From Larus michahellis (lineage: Eukaryota > Chordata > Aves > Charadriiformes > Laridae), in contig NC_133904.1 in the NCBI RefSeq assembly GCF_964199755.1, positions 2,755,501 through 2,819,500 of the forward strand: 64,000 nt of DNA, given 5' to 3'. Both the position numbers and the translations under genes were made by a program. Positions 33,219 to 44,500 of this stretch are shown here, piece by piece. The notes under the pieces are model-generated. The model saw only the letters and a program-made list of their open reading frames with translations, was not told where the DNA came from and did no database searches. Every line of letters begins with the position of its first letter. The first letter of the stretch is position 1.

Positions 33219-36200
33219 GTGAACACCTGTGACCCCTAAAGATTCCATTTTGCAATATAGACAATGAAATGCTGGGAGATCAGTATTATTGGTGTTGTAC
33301 TTCACTAACTGGAGTTTACTGCATAAAAAGTCTTGTGTAGATAAGAAAGCAATTATAAATTTAAATTGTTACCACTTCTATACTTATGAGCTTGTGGGAA
33401 AAGTTTATTTTTGTAGATTCCAGGAGAATGTGCACGTCAATCTTCAAAAAAATTCAAGCTCTTCTGACAAAATGTTGGTAAAAATAATTATACAGCAGTG
33501 ATCTATAATTAACCTTTATGCATTGGATTTCAGACAAAGTAGGGATGTTGAATGTAGTATTCCAGGGAGGTGTTGGTAGACTTTGTAGAGCATGTGACCT
33601 AGGAAAAATCCAAGATGTTTCAGGACAGTAAAACTTAATTATTTGTATTTGAAATTATCTTACTGTGTACTGAACAAGCTAATAGAAAGTATAAAGACTT
33701 TTATTTTAACTATTGTTTACTTCTACTCGTATTTGCCTGTAGTATTAAACATATGTTTTCCTTGATCTCTGCTCTGTCTGTTCACTAGAAAATAGGATTT
33801 TGGATAGATTTAGTTCCTTGATAGATGAAAAGGACAACTTCTGAATTCCTGATGTTCAAAGTAACAAAAAGTAAACCAAGAAATCAGTATCATAACTAAT
33901 TGTTAGCTCTGAGATGAGATGGGTACTGGTGCCTTGTCTGTTGCAGTCAAATAATATGTAGTGGCCCTAGTCAAAAAGTATATGGACTTTGGTTCTTAAA
34001 AGACATGTTGATGGTGGTCGCACATCACCTGTGGTTTTCTTTTTTTAAGGCAATGCTGGTGGTTTAGATCTGTCTTTCAGATCTGTCAGTGGAAACTTTG
34101 GGACACGCCTGTCAAATTACGTTTATTGAAAATTTGAGTTTCTTAACTTTTAGAAGCAGTATCTACTGTCAATACACTTCTCATCAGAAATACAATGTAA
34201 GAGTTCTAAAATAAAGAAATTTCCCTTTTATGGAACCTACTTTGCTAGAAAAGTTGATTCCTCAGTATATTTTGCAGAAATGGATTTATTTCCAATCTGT
34301 CTTGTGGGAGAAGCATGGCGAAATTTGCAGACATTTGTTTGGAGTACTATACCTGCAGTGGAGTACTTGTGACTGTTGTATTTTTGATGGGGTAGAAACT
34401 TAAAATTTGCATATCATAATTGTAGTTGATGTCATTTAGATTACATACTTAAAGTGTGTTATTGCCTTTATTAGAACCAGATGGAGACCAACAGTCACAA
34501 ACAAAGGATTCTGCTGTAGCTCCACGGAAAGCAGTTAAAAGACCAATGCCTAAACTGGATGCCCAGAGGTTATTTTTTACAGAATATTTCTTTCTGTGAT
34601 TAATTTGGTATATGGCAGTGGGGGAATGGTTAAGGTTACCGTGATTCCTGCTTGATCATAGCTAAGTCAAAGGTCAAGAGTTTAGGAGATGGAAGTGCCT
34701 CTTGCATGCTGTATCTCAACCTTTTTATTCCCGGCCTACCTGTATAATGCTGTTACTCATCTAACTTTCTTGAAGTCTCTTTGGGACTTAGTACATGACT
34801 AATAATTTAAGAGATATTTCTTATTCTTACATAAGACTCTTCCAGCTTGATTTTCTTTATTTTGCTCAAACATAGTACTGTACATTTCTTTAATAAAGTG
34901 TGCTTCAAAATAAAACCCCAATATGATGGTAGCTGTAAGGTACTACTTAAAGTACACTTACACTTGACTTGTGTACAAGCTGGATGAACTCTGTAAAAAG
35001 ATAAAGGGTTTTAATATTTTCTTTGCTGTTCTCACTAAAACTGATGTAAGTTCCTGAAAAGCAAGGGAGAGAATCTGAGCTTTCATTTTCTTCTGTTTTA
35101 AATATACTGATGAAGTTAGTGATACCACAGGTGGATGCTCTGATGAAGCATCTAATTAGTTTTACTTGGCCAATATAGATACAAGAACTGATTTCCCATG
35201 TAATCAAAACAAAAAAGCTCTTTGGACTAGAAATACGTGTATAGTTGATTTTCCAGATAAGTCTTTGGTCTTACAGAGTCTTTGTCCTATTTTGTGTGTT
35301 TTCTTAACAACTTCTAATTTTGTAAATCTTTCAGATAGGGCTCTGTAACTTTAGGCCACTTAAAGGAATGGGAAGTCGTTTTTGGGGTGTTTTGTTGTTA
35401 GTTTGTTTTTAATTAGAAAAAGAAAGTATGCGTTTCAAATAACTTTATCCATGTTCTGTTACCAGGTTAATTTCAGAAAGAGGACTTCCAGCCCTGAGAC
35501 ACATGTTTGACAACGTAAAGTTCAAGGGTAAGGGGCATGAGGTAAGATGTTGTGAGCTTTTGTTTTGTTTCTTGGGAGGTTAATCTAGACTTGATCGATT
35601 GCTGCCCATCTGATATGGGGAGAATTGATATTACAGTCTGGTTAGCCAGATTTCTAACACTATTTGAATGTACCCTGATAGGGTCTGTAGTTGCAAATTT
35701 AAAAAAAAAAACAAACAAAAAAAACCCACAAAAAAACCCAAAAAACCAAACCTCTAAACACACGTAAATGTTTCAATAAAATTCTTGTTTTGATCTTAAA
35801 ACTGTTTTCCTCTAATTCAAAACTAGAATATCATGTCTGTGACTCTTTGTTGTATTGTCCACAGAATGTTTTGGTGTTTGTTTTTTTTTTTAAATTGGAA
35901 CGAGCTTATTATAAGACTGCCTGCTACATCTGGAATGCCTTTACCATCTCATTTCATGATCGGTTTCCTCTGTTAGTGAAAATCTTCCTGGCTTTTGTGA
36001 TACCTCTATCCCAATGTTTTTGATATTGAAGAAAGTGTGACATACCACTTAAGCAAAGAGAAAGCAGTATTTTTCCTACAAACTGTCTCATTGTCTTGGG
36101 TACACTTAAACATACAAAGCTCATTTTTCTTTAAATATCATTCGACTATTGGCATACTTGCAAGGATGCCTGTGCATCTCTGGTTTACAGCAAACATTCA

Positions 36201-39200
36201 TGGTGTAAATTTTGGCTTTGCAACTGGGGGCACAAAGAAAACTAGGCAGTATTGCTGATCTGAGCAAAAATCCTTACTGGATAAGGTTATTTAGATGTAC
36301 GTTTTTCTGTGTGTTCTAAGCATCAAAATAAACACCAGCTGTGCCCCTATGGATTTTTTTATTTTCTAGGTTGTTTAAGGGCAGCTTCTCAGGAGCCTGT
36401 CAGATGTCTTACAGTATATACAAATGCTCTTCCTGAACTTGGGTCGCTATTTGTCTCATAGCTTGAAATTGCACTTAGAGATAATTGTGGAAGAAAAGGT
36501 TACCCATGCGTTTATATTACTTAAATTTTCAAGAGGCTTTGAAGCTGCAGGTGCCTAATGTTTTCAGAAATGTTACTCTCCCATTTCCCTCTGCAGTCTT
36601 CTGACTTCGCCAATTTTTACTAGCTGGATGTCTCATTTTATATTGTAGGCAGAGGACCTGAAGACACTTATACGACACATGGAACACTGGGCTCATAGAT
36701 TATTTCCCAAATTACAATTTGAGGATTTTATTGACAGAGTAGAGTCTTTGGGGAACAAAAAGGAAGTTCAGGTACGTATTAATTCCTGTTAGTTTCTACT
36801 GGTGCAGTACTAAATAGTGTAAGAGGTAGGTTTAGGAGAGCAATTATGCAACAAAAGAAGACTTAAGTTGTGCATAATGCTGAGGAGTATAATGTTGTTT
36901 AAATGAATTTTCTTTTAAAAAAAAAAAAACTTTCCAATATTTCAATACATTTAGATACAACCTTTCTTTATTTGAATTAGTACCTCAGAGAATTGGCTTC
37001 AGCTTTTCCAGGACATCTTTAACCAAAGTAATGTGCTTAAGAGTGATGGAACTGGTTGGTTTTTTGGGTTTTGTTTCTTTTTTTAATATTTGAACCTGCA
37101 AAAGAAGAGTTATGAAGGATGTTGCTTCATCTGGCTAGGTGGTAGATGAGGACTAGGAACAAGGCACTGAAAGTTGTGGGTCAAACAGACGTGTAGTGAA
37201 AGGAGTATTTTTTTCAGAGTTATAAAGTGTAAAGAGAAATTGGGAGTAGTATTAAAAACATAGCAATGTTGTACAAAAGATTTTGTTACAGATGAAATGC
37301 TGGTGTTTTAATTTCTCATTTGCAGACCTGCCTAAAACGGATTAGACTTGATCTTCCTATTTTACATGAAGACTTTGTGAGTAATGAAGGTATGTTCATT
37401 GTGCTGTTTGCTCAGTGGTTCAGTGCTCAGAATTACTTTACTTCACCTCCTACTGACCAGAAGTTAATGATCATGATACGCTTTTCTAAAGTAGAAGAAA
37501 TTGTTGAGTGGTCCTCTCTTTTAAAATCAAGCTTCTGTGAGACTTAAGATTACAAAACTGGCCTGATACTGTGACTAAAATGCTACATGTATATGCAAAA
37601 GTAAATAAAAGTGTGTGGTATACTGAAAGGAAATTGAAAATGGGTATTATTACACACATTGTTGGCAACATTATTGCAAAAAAAACCCCAAAACTGCAAT
37701 TAACAAGTGAATGTATTGGTTTGTGTTTACTCTTATGAGTGTGCAGTATGAAGAGCTCTTGGATCTTACTAATGCAGAAATCAAACACTCCTTACACTGT
37801 TTATACCACAAGCTGTTACAGTGCAGTCAGGGTGTAGTGTTCTTAGTAGGGAAAGTACTTGTTAATGCTCGTGGGCAGTTACGTCTATGTGTCCGTCTTG
37901 GCATATAGCTACTACTGAGTATTTCTTCTAATATGAAAATCCAGCCACTTAACAATTAGGTAATTCAAGAGTCTCTTCTGATCAGATAATGTTTTTAGCT
38001 AGACTAGAATCAATCAATTATTTTTTTTATATAAAAAGAGAGAGCAGAGTTCACTTGGTAGTTCAAAAGAAACTTTATTAGCAGAAATGAGAGAATTTCA
38101 TAGTCATCCCTAAGCTTCTTCGCAGGTTTTCACATAGGTCTAGTTTGTCTTCACTTGAACCTCAGCCTCCAGACAAATCAGTGCTTGGGAAAGGTGTTCT
38201 GGTGGCTGAGTTAACCAGTGGTAGAACCTTGCCTCACCTGTGGGGACGGCCTTTGGGCTGTTAGTGGCATGTGGCTGTCTTCACTCTTGGCTGCATTTGC
38301 TAGAAATGGAATGCAACCGTAAGCAGCCACGAACAGTAAAGCAAATGGTTCCTGCCGACAGGGTCTGTAGAGTTATCAGATTTTTCTGTGCGATGGTTCC
38401 ATACATTTGTATTTAAATACAGTGCTGATCTGTTCTTGAACTGTGTTAGCGAGTGTACGGCTACAGCTGGTCAGTCTTCAATTGAAAAACTTGAGTAGGT
38501 ACCTTACAGTCTTGAAATAGAAACTGCAGATAGAGTATTGTATTAAAAACCAAAACCTTGTTGTCAGCTAACTTCTCTATTCACAGGCTTAAAGTGGTGC
38601 AGAGGCACAAGCATACTTGGCCTTAGGCACTCTCGAAAAAGTGCTCTGCTTCTCTATTGGTGGGTGAAGTTTGTCTCATGGAGTTGGACTGCCTCTGTTT
38701 TGCATGTGTTAATGTGGGCAAATGAGTAAATATTCCATAATAATAGCACACTGAATTCAAAACTGACTATTCAGTGCCTATGTTCAAACTTCTGTCTGAC
38801 TCCTGTAACTAGTCCTGCCAATTCCCAAAGGGCAGTACTGTATGAGTAGGGGTGGGAAGAAAATTACCTGCCCTTTCAGTAGGGATTGCTGGAATTTACT
38901 GTCTCTTCTTAACCTTCAAGCACAGCTCGTGATTACTAACTTAACACACAGAGCTATGCCTCTCTAAATTCAGGCATTTATTAAGTGTGTTTGGGGTGTC
39001 TGATAAGCATTTGTTGTATACTCTGAATATCAGGCATGTGAACCTAGGCAGAAAATTGCCCGTTAAAACTAAATTACTGAGTGATCTTCAGCTGTCAATA
39101 CAACTTTAAAATGTAGATCATAGAAATGCTTTAAAAATGTTCTCTTGACAGGTATTTAGATCCCTCTGAGTTCAAAATGTTGATTTCTGCCCCTCTTCCC

Positions 39201-39954
39201 CCTCCCCCCTCCTCACTTTTAACCAGATGGTGGAGGAGCAAGCAATGGGCTGGATACAGCCACTGAAGATGTACGTTCCTGCTCTGGCAATGCAGAAGAA
39301 CTCAATTCTCTGTCTGGTACAACTCTCACGGAAGAGCAACAACAGCGAATCAAGAAGAACAGGCAGCTGGCCTTGGAACGTAGGCAAGCAAAGATGCAGT
39401 GCAACAGCCAGTCGCAACACAATGGTAATCAACTCTGTAAATTGAGTGTTAATGTTAAGGTCAGTAGCCTGAGAAGCTTGTACAACTGAGCTGCTGAGTC
39501 AGTTCAAGGAAATGGTAGCGATTGCTTTTCTAGTAAGTAGCAAAATGTGCAACTCTCAAACTTAAACTGTCTTCCTGTAGTCAGACTCCTCCAAAGCTAA
39601 GTCAGAACTGCTCTCCCTGGTTGTCACACCAAGTCATGATAGCTTTGTCTGATGAAATGAAACTCAACTTGCTGGTCATCTCCAGTTGGCTTTCCCACGG
39701 ACTGTGGTGGGACTCTGGTGCTAGAAACTGCACTGTTAAACACAGCAACAGTGCTTTCTCATGGTAGGAATTGCTTTATGACCTTTTTTTCTTTTTTAAC
39801 AGAGCTCTCTGCTCATTACATGGAAGAGGAGTTTAATACCCCAGTTGCTCAGGATCCCACTGACCTTATCGAAGACACTCAAGTTACTACAACCAAGGTT
39901 GCTGTTCCAGAAGCTGGAGATACAGAATTGGAATGTGCCAGTGAAAAGCAGTAA
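33086..39954 (+). CDS. TIPIN: TIPIN, TIMELESS-interacting replication-fork protection protein (7 coding exons, 279 aa)
   Basis: TIPIN binds TIMELESS in the nucleus, steadies replication forks, and links RPA to CLASPIN and CHK1 signalling. Coding parts are 33086-33218, 34475-34568, 35466-35541, 36649-36771, 37326-37389, 39227-39424 and 39803-39954. They sum to 840 nt in one frame, with phases matching at every border. The product starts [20 protein letters not shown] and has a proline-rich acidic N-terminus. The conserved Swi3 domain follows at about residues 67-155 ([20 protein letters not shown] through [20 protein letters not shown]). A basic helix at about 197-221 ([20 protein letters not shown]) corresponds to the RPA-binding segment, and the tail is acidic. 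The human protein is about 301 residues; the C-terminal tail is shorter and least conserved here. The ATG has G at -3 and lies 26 bases inside its exon. Identity is secure. Confidence 0.97.
34475..34568 (+). CDS. TIPIN: TIPIN second coding exon
   Basis: Residues 45-76 ([20 protein letters not shown]... to PKLDAQR). It is the linker into the Swi3 domain. The acceptor is TTATTAG|AACC. The donor is the weak CAGAG|GTTATT, which departs from GTRAGT at several positions, yet the frame joins perfectly to the next exon (AG + G = Arg). Confidence 0.93.
35466..35541 (+). CDS. TIPIN: TIPIN third coding exon
   Basis: Residues 76-101, [20 protein letters not shown] then GKGHE: the N-terminal half of the Swi3 domain, nearly unchanged in vertebrates. 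The acceptor is TTACCAG|G and the donor is GAG|GTAAGA. Confidence 0.96.
36649..36771 (+). CDS. TIPIN: TIPIN fourth coding exon
   Basis: Residues 102-142, [20 protein letters not shown] then [20 protein letters not shown]: the core of the Swi3 domain that contacts TIMELESS. Phase 0 at both ends. The acceptor is TTGTAG|GCA and the donor is CAG|GTACGT. Confidence 0.96.
37326..37389 (+). CDS. TIPIN: TIPIN fifth coding exon
   Basis: Residues 143-163 plus one base, [20 protein letters not shown]: the end of the Swi3 domain. The acceptor is TTTGCAG|ACC and the donor is GAAG|GTATGT. Confidence 0.95.
39227..39424 (+). CDS. TIPIN: TIPIN sixth coding exon
   Basis: Residues 164-229 plus one base. The first part is Gly/Ser-rich and variable. 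The second carries the basic helix [20 protein letters not shown] that matches the RPA-interaction motif. The acceptor is TTAACCAG|ATG and the donor is AATG|GTAATC. Confidence 0.94.
39803..39954 (+). CDS. TIPIN: TIPIN last coding exon with stop
   Basis: Residues 230-279 and TAA at 39952-39954. The tail is acidic ([20 protein letters not shown] ... [12 protein letters not shown]) and about 20 residues shorter than in human TIPIN. The acceptor is TTTTTAACAG after a T-rich tract. Confidence 0.93.
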
Positions 39955-40875
39955 CTGTTCCCTATACTTTGAATGACTTTCTTGACTGAAAGACCCCCCA
40001 AGTTTTATGTACTATTGTTACATTAACTGTTGCTGGCCCTTTGCACTCTGACTCCAGAAGCTTTATGGAACTCTCCACCACGACATCTGCATGGTTGGAC
40101 AGAACTCTTCTCTTGAAACTGCAGATGAGCAGCTCCCTACACCAGAAGTTCTTCATCTGCATTTGAGACATCTTTTACACCTCCCCCAACACTTTTCAGG
40201 GCACCTTAATGAGTTTTTGACCTGCTTTGAATTTCGTTTACAATTGATGTCAAACTGAAGTAACTGGGATATTGACAGGTGAAGTTTCTGTTAAAGCTGT
40301 GTTGGTTGGTTGTTTTTCTTTTAATACAGGGTATCTACAATATCAGATAGTACTATGTCTGAACAGGTCAGCCTGGATTTTTTTTAACTTTGTTATCAAG
40401 TACCTGTATCTTTTTATAAAATTGAAGCTATTAAACTTCAGAAGTCAAACCTGAACTTCATATATGAGGCTGTTACAACTCCCTGCCCTCCAGCTTTCCC
40501 CATCCCTTGTGCTAGCTCAGATGTCTCTTCACAGATGAGTACATCCCTTAAGGGAATGTGCTTCGGCTTTGACCACATTAGTTATCTCCCTTCGGCTGAT
40601 TTTGTTCTCTGCCTCAAGGCTCTGTGGCATCGTCTTCTTACAGTCTTGTTTTTCCTTCTTCCTTTTCACTTCTGTGGAATGAACAAGAATCACCATAATG
40701 GTAAAGCCCTGAGCACAGGGTAGACTGTTGTTTGTAACACGAAAGTGAATTTCTAGAAAGTGAATTAAGATGAGAGCAGCACTTAGAACAGATGAAATAA
40801 GTTTGTGTCAACAGGTGTTATTTTATGCCAGCTGAGCAGCTAGGGCATTTCAATAAACAAAATTCTGTACTCCAG
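39955..40875 (+). other. TIPIN: TIPIN 3' UTR
   Basis: Sequence from the stop to just past the AATAAA at 40852. It contains an earlier possible poly-A signal (ATTAAA, 40430-40435, with TATAAA at 40415), so a short 3' UTR form is possible. Confidence 0.7.
40852..40857 (+). terminator. TIPIN: TIPIN polyadenylation signal AATAAA
   Basis: Canonical AATAAA about 0.9 kb after the stop. It is followed about 20-60 bases on by GT/T-rich DNA (GTTAGTGTG, CTTTTTGTATCCTTGT) typical of a downstream element. Confidence 0.75.
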
Positions 40876-41251
40876 GTTAGTGTGAAGGAGTCTGCTTTTT
40901 GTATCCTTGTAGCTGTGAGTTTGACTTGCTAAACTCTTGTGGAAGATAACCACAGCTGTAGGAAATACTTAGGTTTTAGGAATTTAGGGACAACATGGGA
41001 AAGTAAGTTTTTTCAACAATAGTTCAAATAATTCACTACACTCTTTAGTCTGGAAGATGAGATTTATCACGTAAAAAATTTTTCAAGAACTCATACATGT
41101 TCATAATCAGATAAAAAATCTTATTTAAAATAGACATTTAGTTTCTTATTAAAAGGATCCCTGAAACTGTAAATAGACCGCTTTTAAAAAACCACCCATA
41201 CAAAGTCAATAGGAGCAGAACATCAGCAAGTGGGTGGTGCTGGGTTATAGT
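40876..41251 (-). other. DIS3L: DIS3L 3' UTR / tail-to-tail junction
   Basis: About 0.4 kb between the TIPIN poly-A site and the DIS3L stop. On the minus strand there is no AATAAA or ATTAAA here, only weaker variants (GATAAA at about 41071, AAGAAA at about 41142). DIS3L transcripts must either use a variant signal or read into the TIPIN 3' UTR. Confidence 0.5.
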
Positions 41252-41563
41252 TCAAGTTCGACTGTCAGCTGAAACATCTAATAGAGCCAAATCCCTGATT
41301 TCCTCCAGCAGCTGGTATAAGCTTGCTCCCTTGGTCTGGCAGTACTCCTGATAGTCTTCATCAATTACTTCAATGCTTGCTTTTTCTTGGGCACGCTGGG
41401 CTGCTTCTGCAGACTGACTGACTTCTTTTACCAAGTCAGACTTTACCACGTGAAAATTCTTCTGGGAAACCTCTGTGTCTGAAGTCTGGTACGGTGTGGT
41501 CCTGATTATTTCAAGCTTGATCGTGTCAGCATGGCAGCGGGAAGTCTGCACAAGTATTTTCAC
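41252..41563 (-). CDS. DIS3L: DIS3L coding exon 17 with stop
   Basis: Residues 950-1052 and TGA at 41252-41254. It starts [20 protein letters not shown]; the C-terminal helix [20 protein letters not shown] matches the DIS3L tail. The preceding intron is just 75 bp, close to the lower limit for vertebrates. The acceptor is TTTTAAG|GTG. Confidence 0.96.
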   Translation of the reverse strand: MKILVQTSRCHADTIKLEIIRTTPYQTSDTEVSQKNFHVVKSDLVKEVSQSAEAAQRAQEKASIEVIDEDYQEYCQTKGASLYQLLEEIRDLALLDVSADSRT

Positions 41564-44500
41564 CTTAAAACCAATACAAAAATTACCTTAGTTCCAATGG
41601 TGCTATTTCCTTTTACTTCTTTCAGATTAAATACTTACTGTAATATGATCGAAAAGGCTTAATGTAACTGATTCTCCAGTGGTTGTAGTGGAAGTAATTT
41701 TATTCTGGAAGCGATGAAGTGATCCAGGCTTCCACTCACAGCCCCCATCCCCTTGACAAGAGATGACTAAGCCTTCTTTGTTCTTCATATATGCAGCACC
41801 TTTGATTCCATATCTACAAAAAAGGAGATGAGCAGATACAAACTGTTCTACCAATTTTCACTCTTATCAGTTCTCTTAATTTAGAAACTAACAGAAGGCT
41901 AGCTAGGATTATGTAAAAACAACATAAAGGGGCAAACACCGTAGCCTGATAATCCTGCTTTGGAGACACAGATGTGCATTGTCAGAGAAACCCCTAGAGT
42001 ATATGAAAACAGCATGAAGACAGTGACTGAAGTGCTCTGAAAGCAGCGAAGGAAAAGTAAAGATAATGGATCACTGACAGTATTTATGTGCTGGGTGGAG
42101 CCTGGAATGGCCCGATAATGGAAGAGCAGCATTACAGGTTATTCCAGACAGTGCAGTGAGGAGACAGTTCTCCACTGGAAGAAGTTACTTGAAGACCAGC
42201 AGCATATTTGCACGGGGTTCTCTGGAAGGAAGCCTTTCGTGGTTGGGTAGGTTCTGGCCCCTCAGCCATGCATCCAGGCCAAGCCCTTTCGAATGCTGGA
42301 GACAACAGGCCTACATCGAGCTGGTTTACATCCAAGCTCAGGCTGTGGCCAGGATCAAGCAGCCCCGGCTGTATTCATGGAAGTCCAGGGTGGTTGTGTA
42401 ATGGCTTACCTTACCTAACATCCCCGTAGAATGGGGTTGGTTTGTTTTTTTAAAAATGAGAATTTTTGTGCCTACATTTCTTGTACCTGTTAGCTAGCTG
42501 GGTAGACAGTGTTGCTACCAGTAATGTGCAAACATGAAGATGGTTAACTAATCCAAAGTGTCCAGAGCCAGTAACGGAGAAGAAAGGTAGTTCTCTTCCC
42601 CCCGAGCTTGAAGAGCTGGTCAAGTGTTAGGAGAGGCAGCGCTCCCCAGTGCTGTGGTGACTAGTACCTTCTTACATCACTCACTAGTCCATTTGTACCA
42701 CAAGCAGAACACATTTAGTATACTTTAAGATACAGATTTAAAAGCTCAGAAATTGAAATGTAATGTCAACTTCATGCAAAGAGTTGCTTTCTACTAGCAT
42801 AAATGGGAGGCTGAGCTGAGATACAGGCACTTATAAGTGCCTGTAACTGCCATAAACAGCACCATGTGAGCACTTCGTCTACGCTTCCCTGCTGTCTATG
42901 AGGAGTAGGTGTGCAAAAAGTGCTCCTAGCCTGCGTAAACTCCCATTTCCTTCTGTAGTGAACAAAAAGAGTGCCGGGGAATGCAGGGCTTTGTGATTTG
43001 GAAAAATCACTTTCTATTGGGTTTTGGGTTTTGTTTTTTAAAGAAAGGGGAGGGGGAGGCGGGGGTGTGGAATATTCCAGTCATTGTTCTGCCTTAGCAG
43101 CTGCTTGGGAAAAAAATGTCCCTTTAATGTTTTGAAATAAACACATACCGTAAAGCGTAGTATTACCATTTCCTCATAGGAACTCCTTTTCAGAGTCAAT
43201 GCACGGAAAAGCGCTGCTTTTGATTTACAACAAAAATCTAAAATGCAGTCATCGGTCACCACCAAGCCATGCTATAAACGCTTCCTTTCTCAAGGACCAG
43301 AGCCATCTCCACGGCATTCCAGTAACACTGACATCTTGTTTTTAAGCTCAGTGCAAGCTCTAATCAACTCACCTTGGTACAAAAACCAGCACACCATTTG
43401 TTCGAACTGAGTAAATAACACCATCTGCTATGCAGCGCTCATCTGCTTCTGGGGTTTTGTCTTTGAAGTACATGCACTGGAAGAGTTCAGTAGACTGTTT
43501 CTGAGCACGCTGGGCGGCCTACAAACAACCCCCCAAAAAGAGAAGACAAAACAACCTAAATAAATATTTCAACGAGCTTGTTTGGATTTGATTTTCATAG
43601 TTTCTTTTTCCCATTACCTGTTGCCTAGAAATTTACATCCAAAAGGAAATAGCAGATGTAGTCCAGATGAAATATGAAGTCACTTTTACTACCAGTCAGT
43701 CTCAGAAGAAAACTGATACTTAAGTAAAAAAGCCCAAAAGCATTATAAATAAAAAATAAAAGTGATACTATGTCATTGTAGTACCCAAAAGCTACATCCA
43801 GGACTGGTATCCCATTCCATTGGGCAGCATACAAAAGTACGGAGACACGCACTATGACCATCTTACCCGGTTTCTGTTATTAATGTGTCTGCACAATTCC
43901 TGAAGATCCTTATTACTGAATACATAATCCTTAACATCTCCTTTAGTTTCCTTCACAGTCGCTGCCATCAAGAGTCTGTGGACAACGATATCAGCATATC
44001 TTCTAATTGGAGAAGTGAAGTGAGTGTACTTATCTAAGGCAAGTCCTACAAGTGAAAAAGGAAGCGGTGATAAGCAATCAAAGCAATCAACTGCCTCCCC
44101 CGCAACAGTTCAGAAATAATAATAGGAATAGCATAAAAAAATAAAAGTGACAAGATACCATAATGATGAAACTCTTCCTCAGGACAGGAGCCAGTCGAGA
44201 AGTACAACGCGTTAGACATTGCGTGAGTGGCCATAGATCGCAACAGTTTATTTACAATTGGATCCATTGGGTCATTCGCTTTATCCAGAGACTCAGCCAA
44301 TGCTTTGTTAGACCTGTCAAAAAAGCGTTAATTCTGAAGAAAATTACGCTATTCCTGATCATAACAGCCTATTGTTAAAAAAGCATACAAAAGCACACAA
44401 AAGTTTATTAATCATTATTAATATAAAAATATCAACGACAAGCAGAATGATAGGAAAACTTTCAACACTGTTTAATAACAGCTCTGCTCTAGAGAAGCGT

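Larger units (their letters stand above)
33219..39802 (+). other. TIPIN: TIPIN introns
   Basis: Six introns of about 1.26, 0.90, 1.11, 0.55, 1.84 and 0.38 kb. They are AT-rich with short A/T runs. No nested gene or clear transposon was recognised, including in the largest one (37390-39226). Confidence 0.8.
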
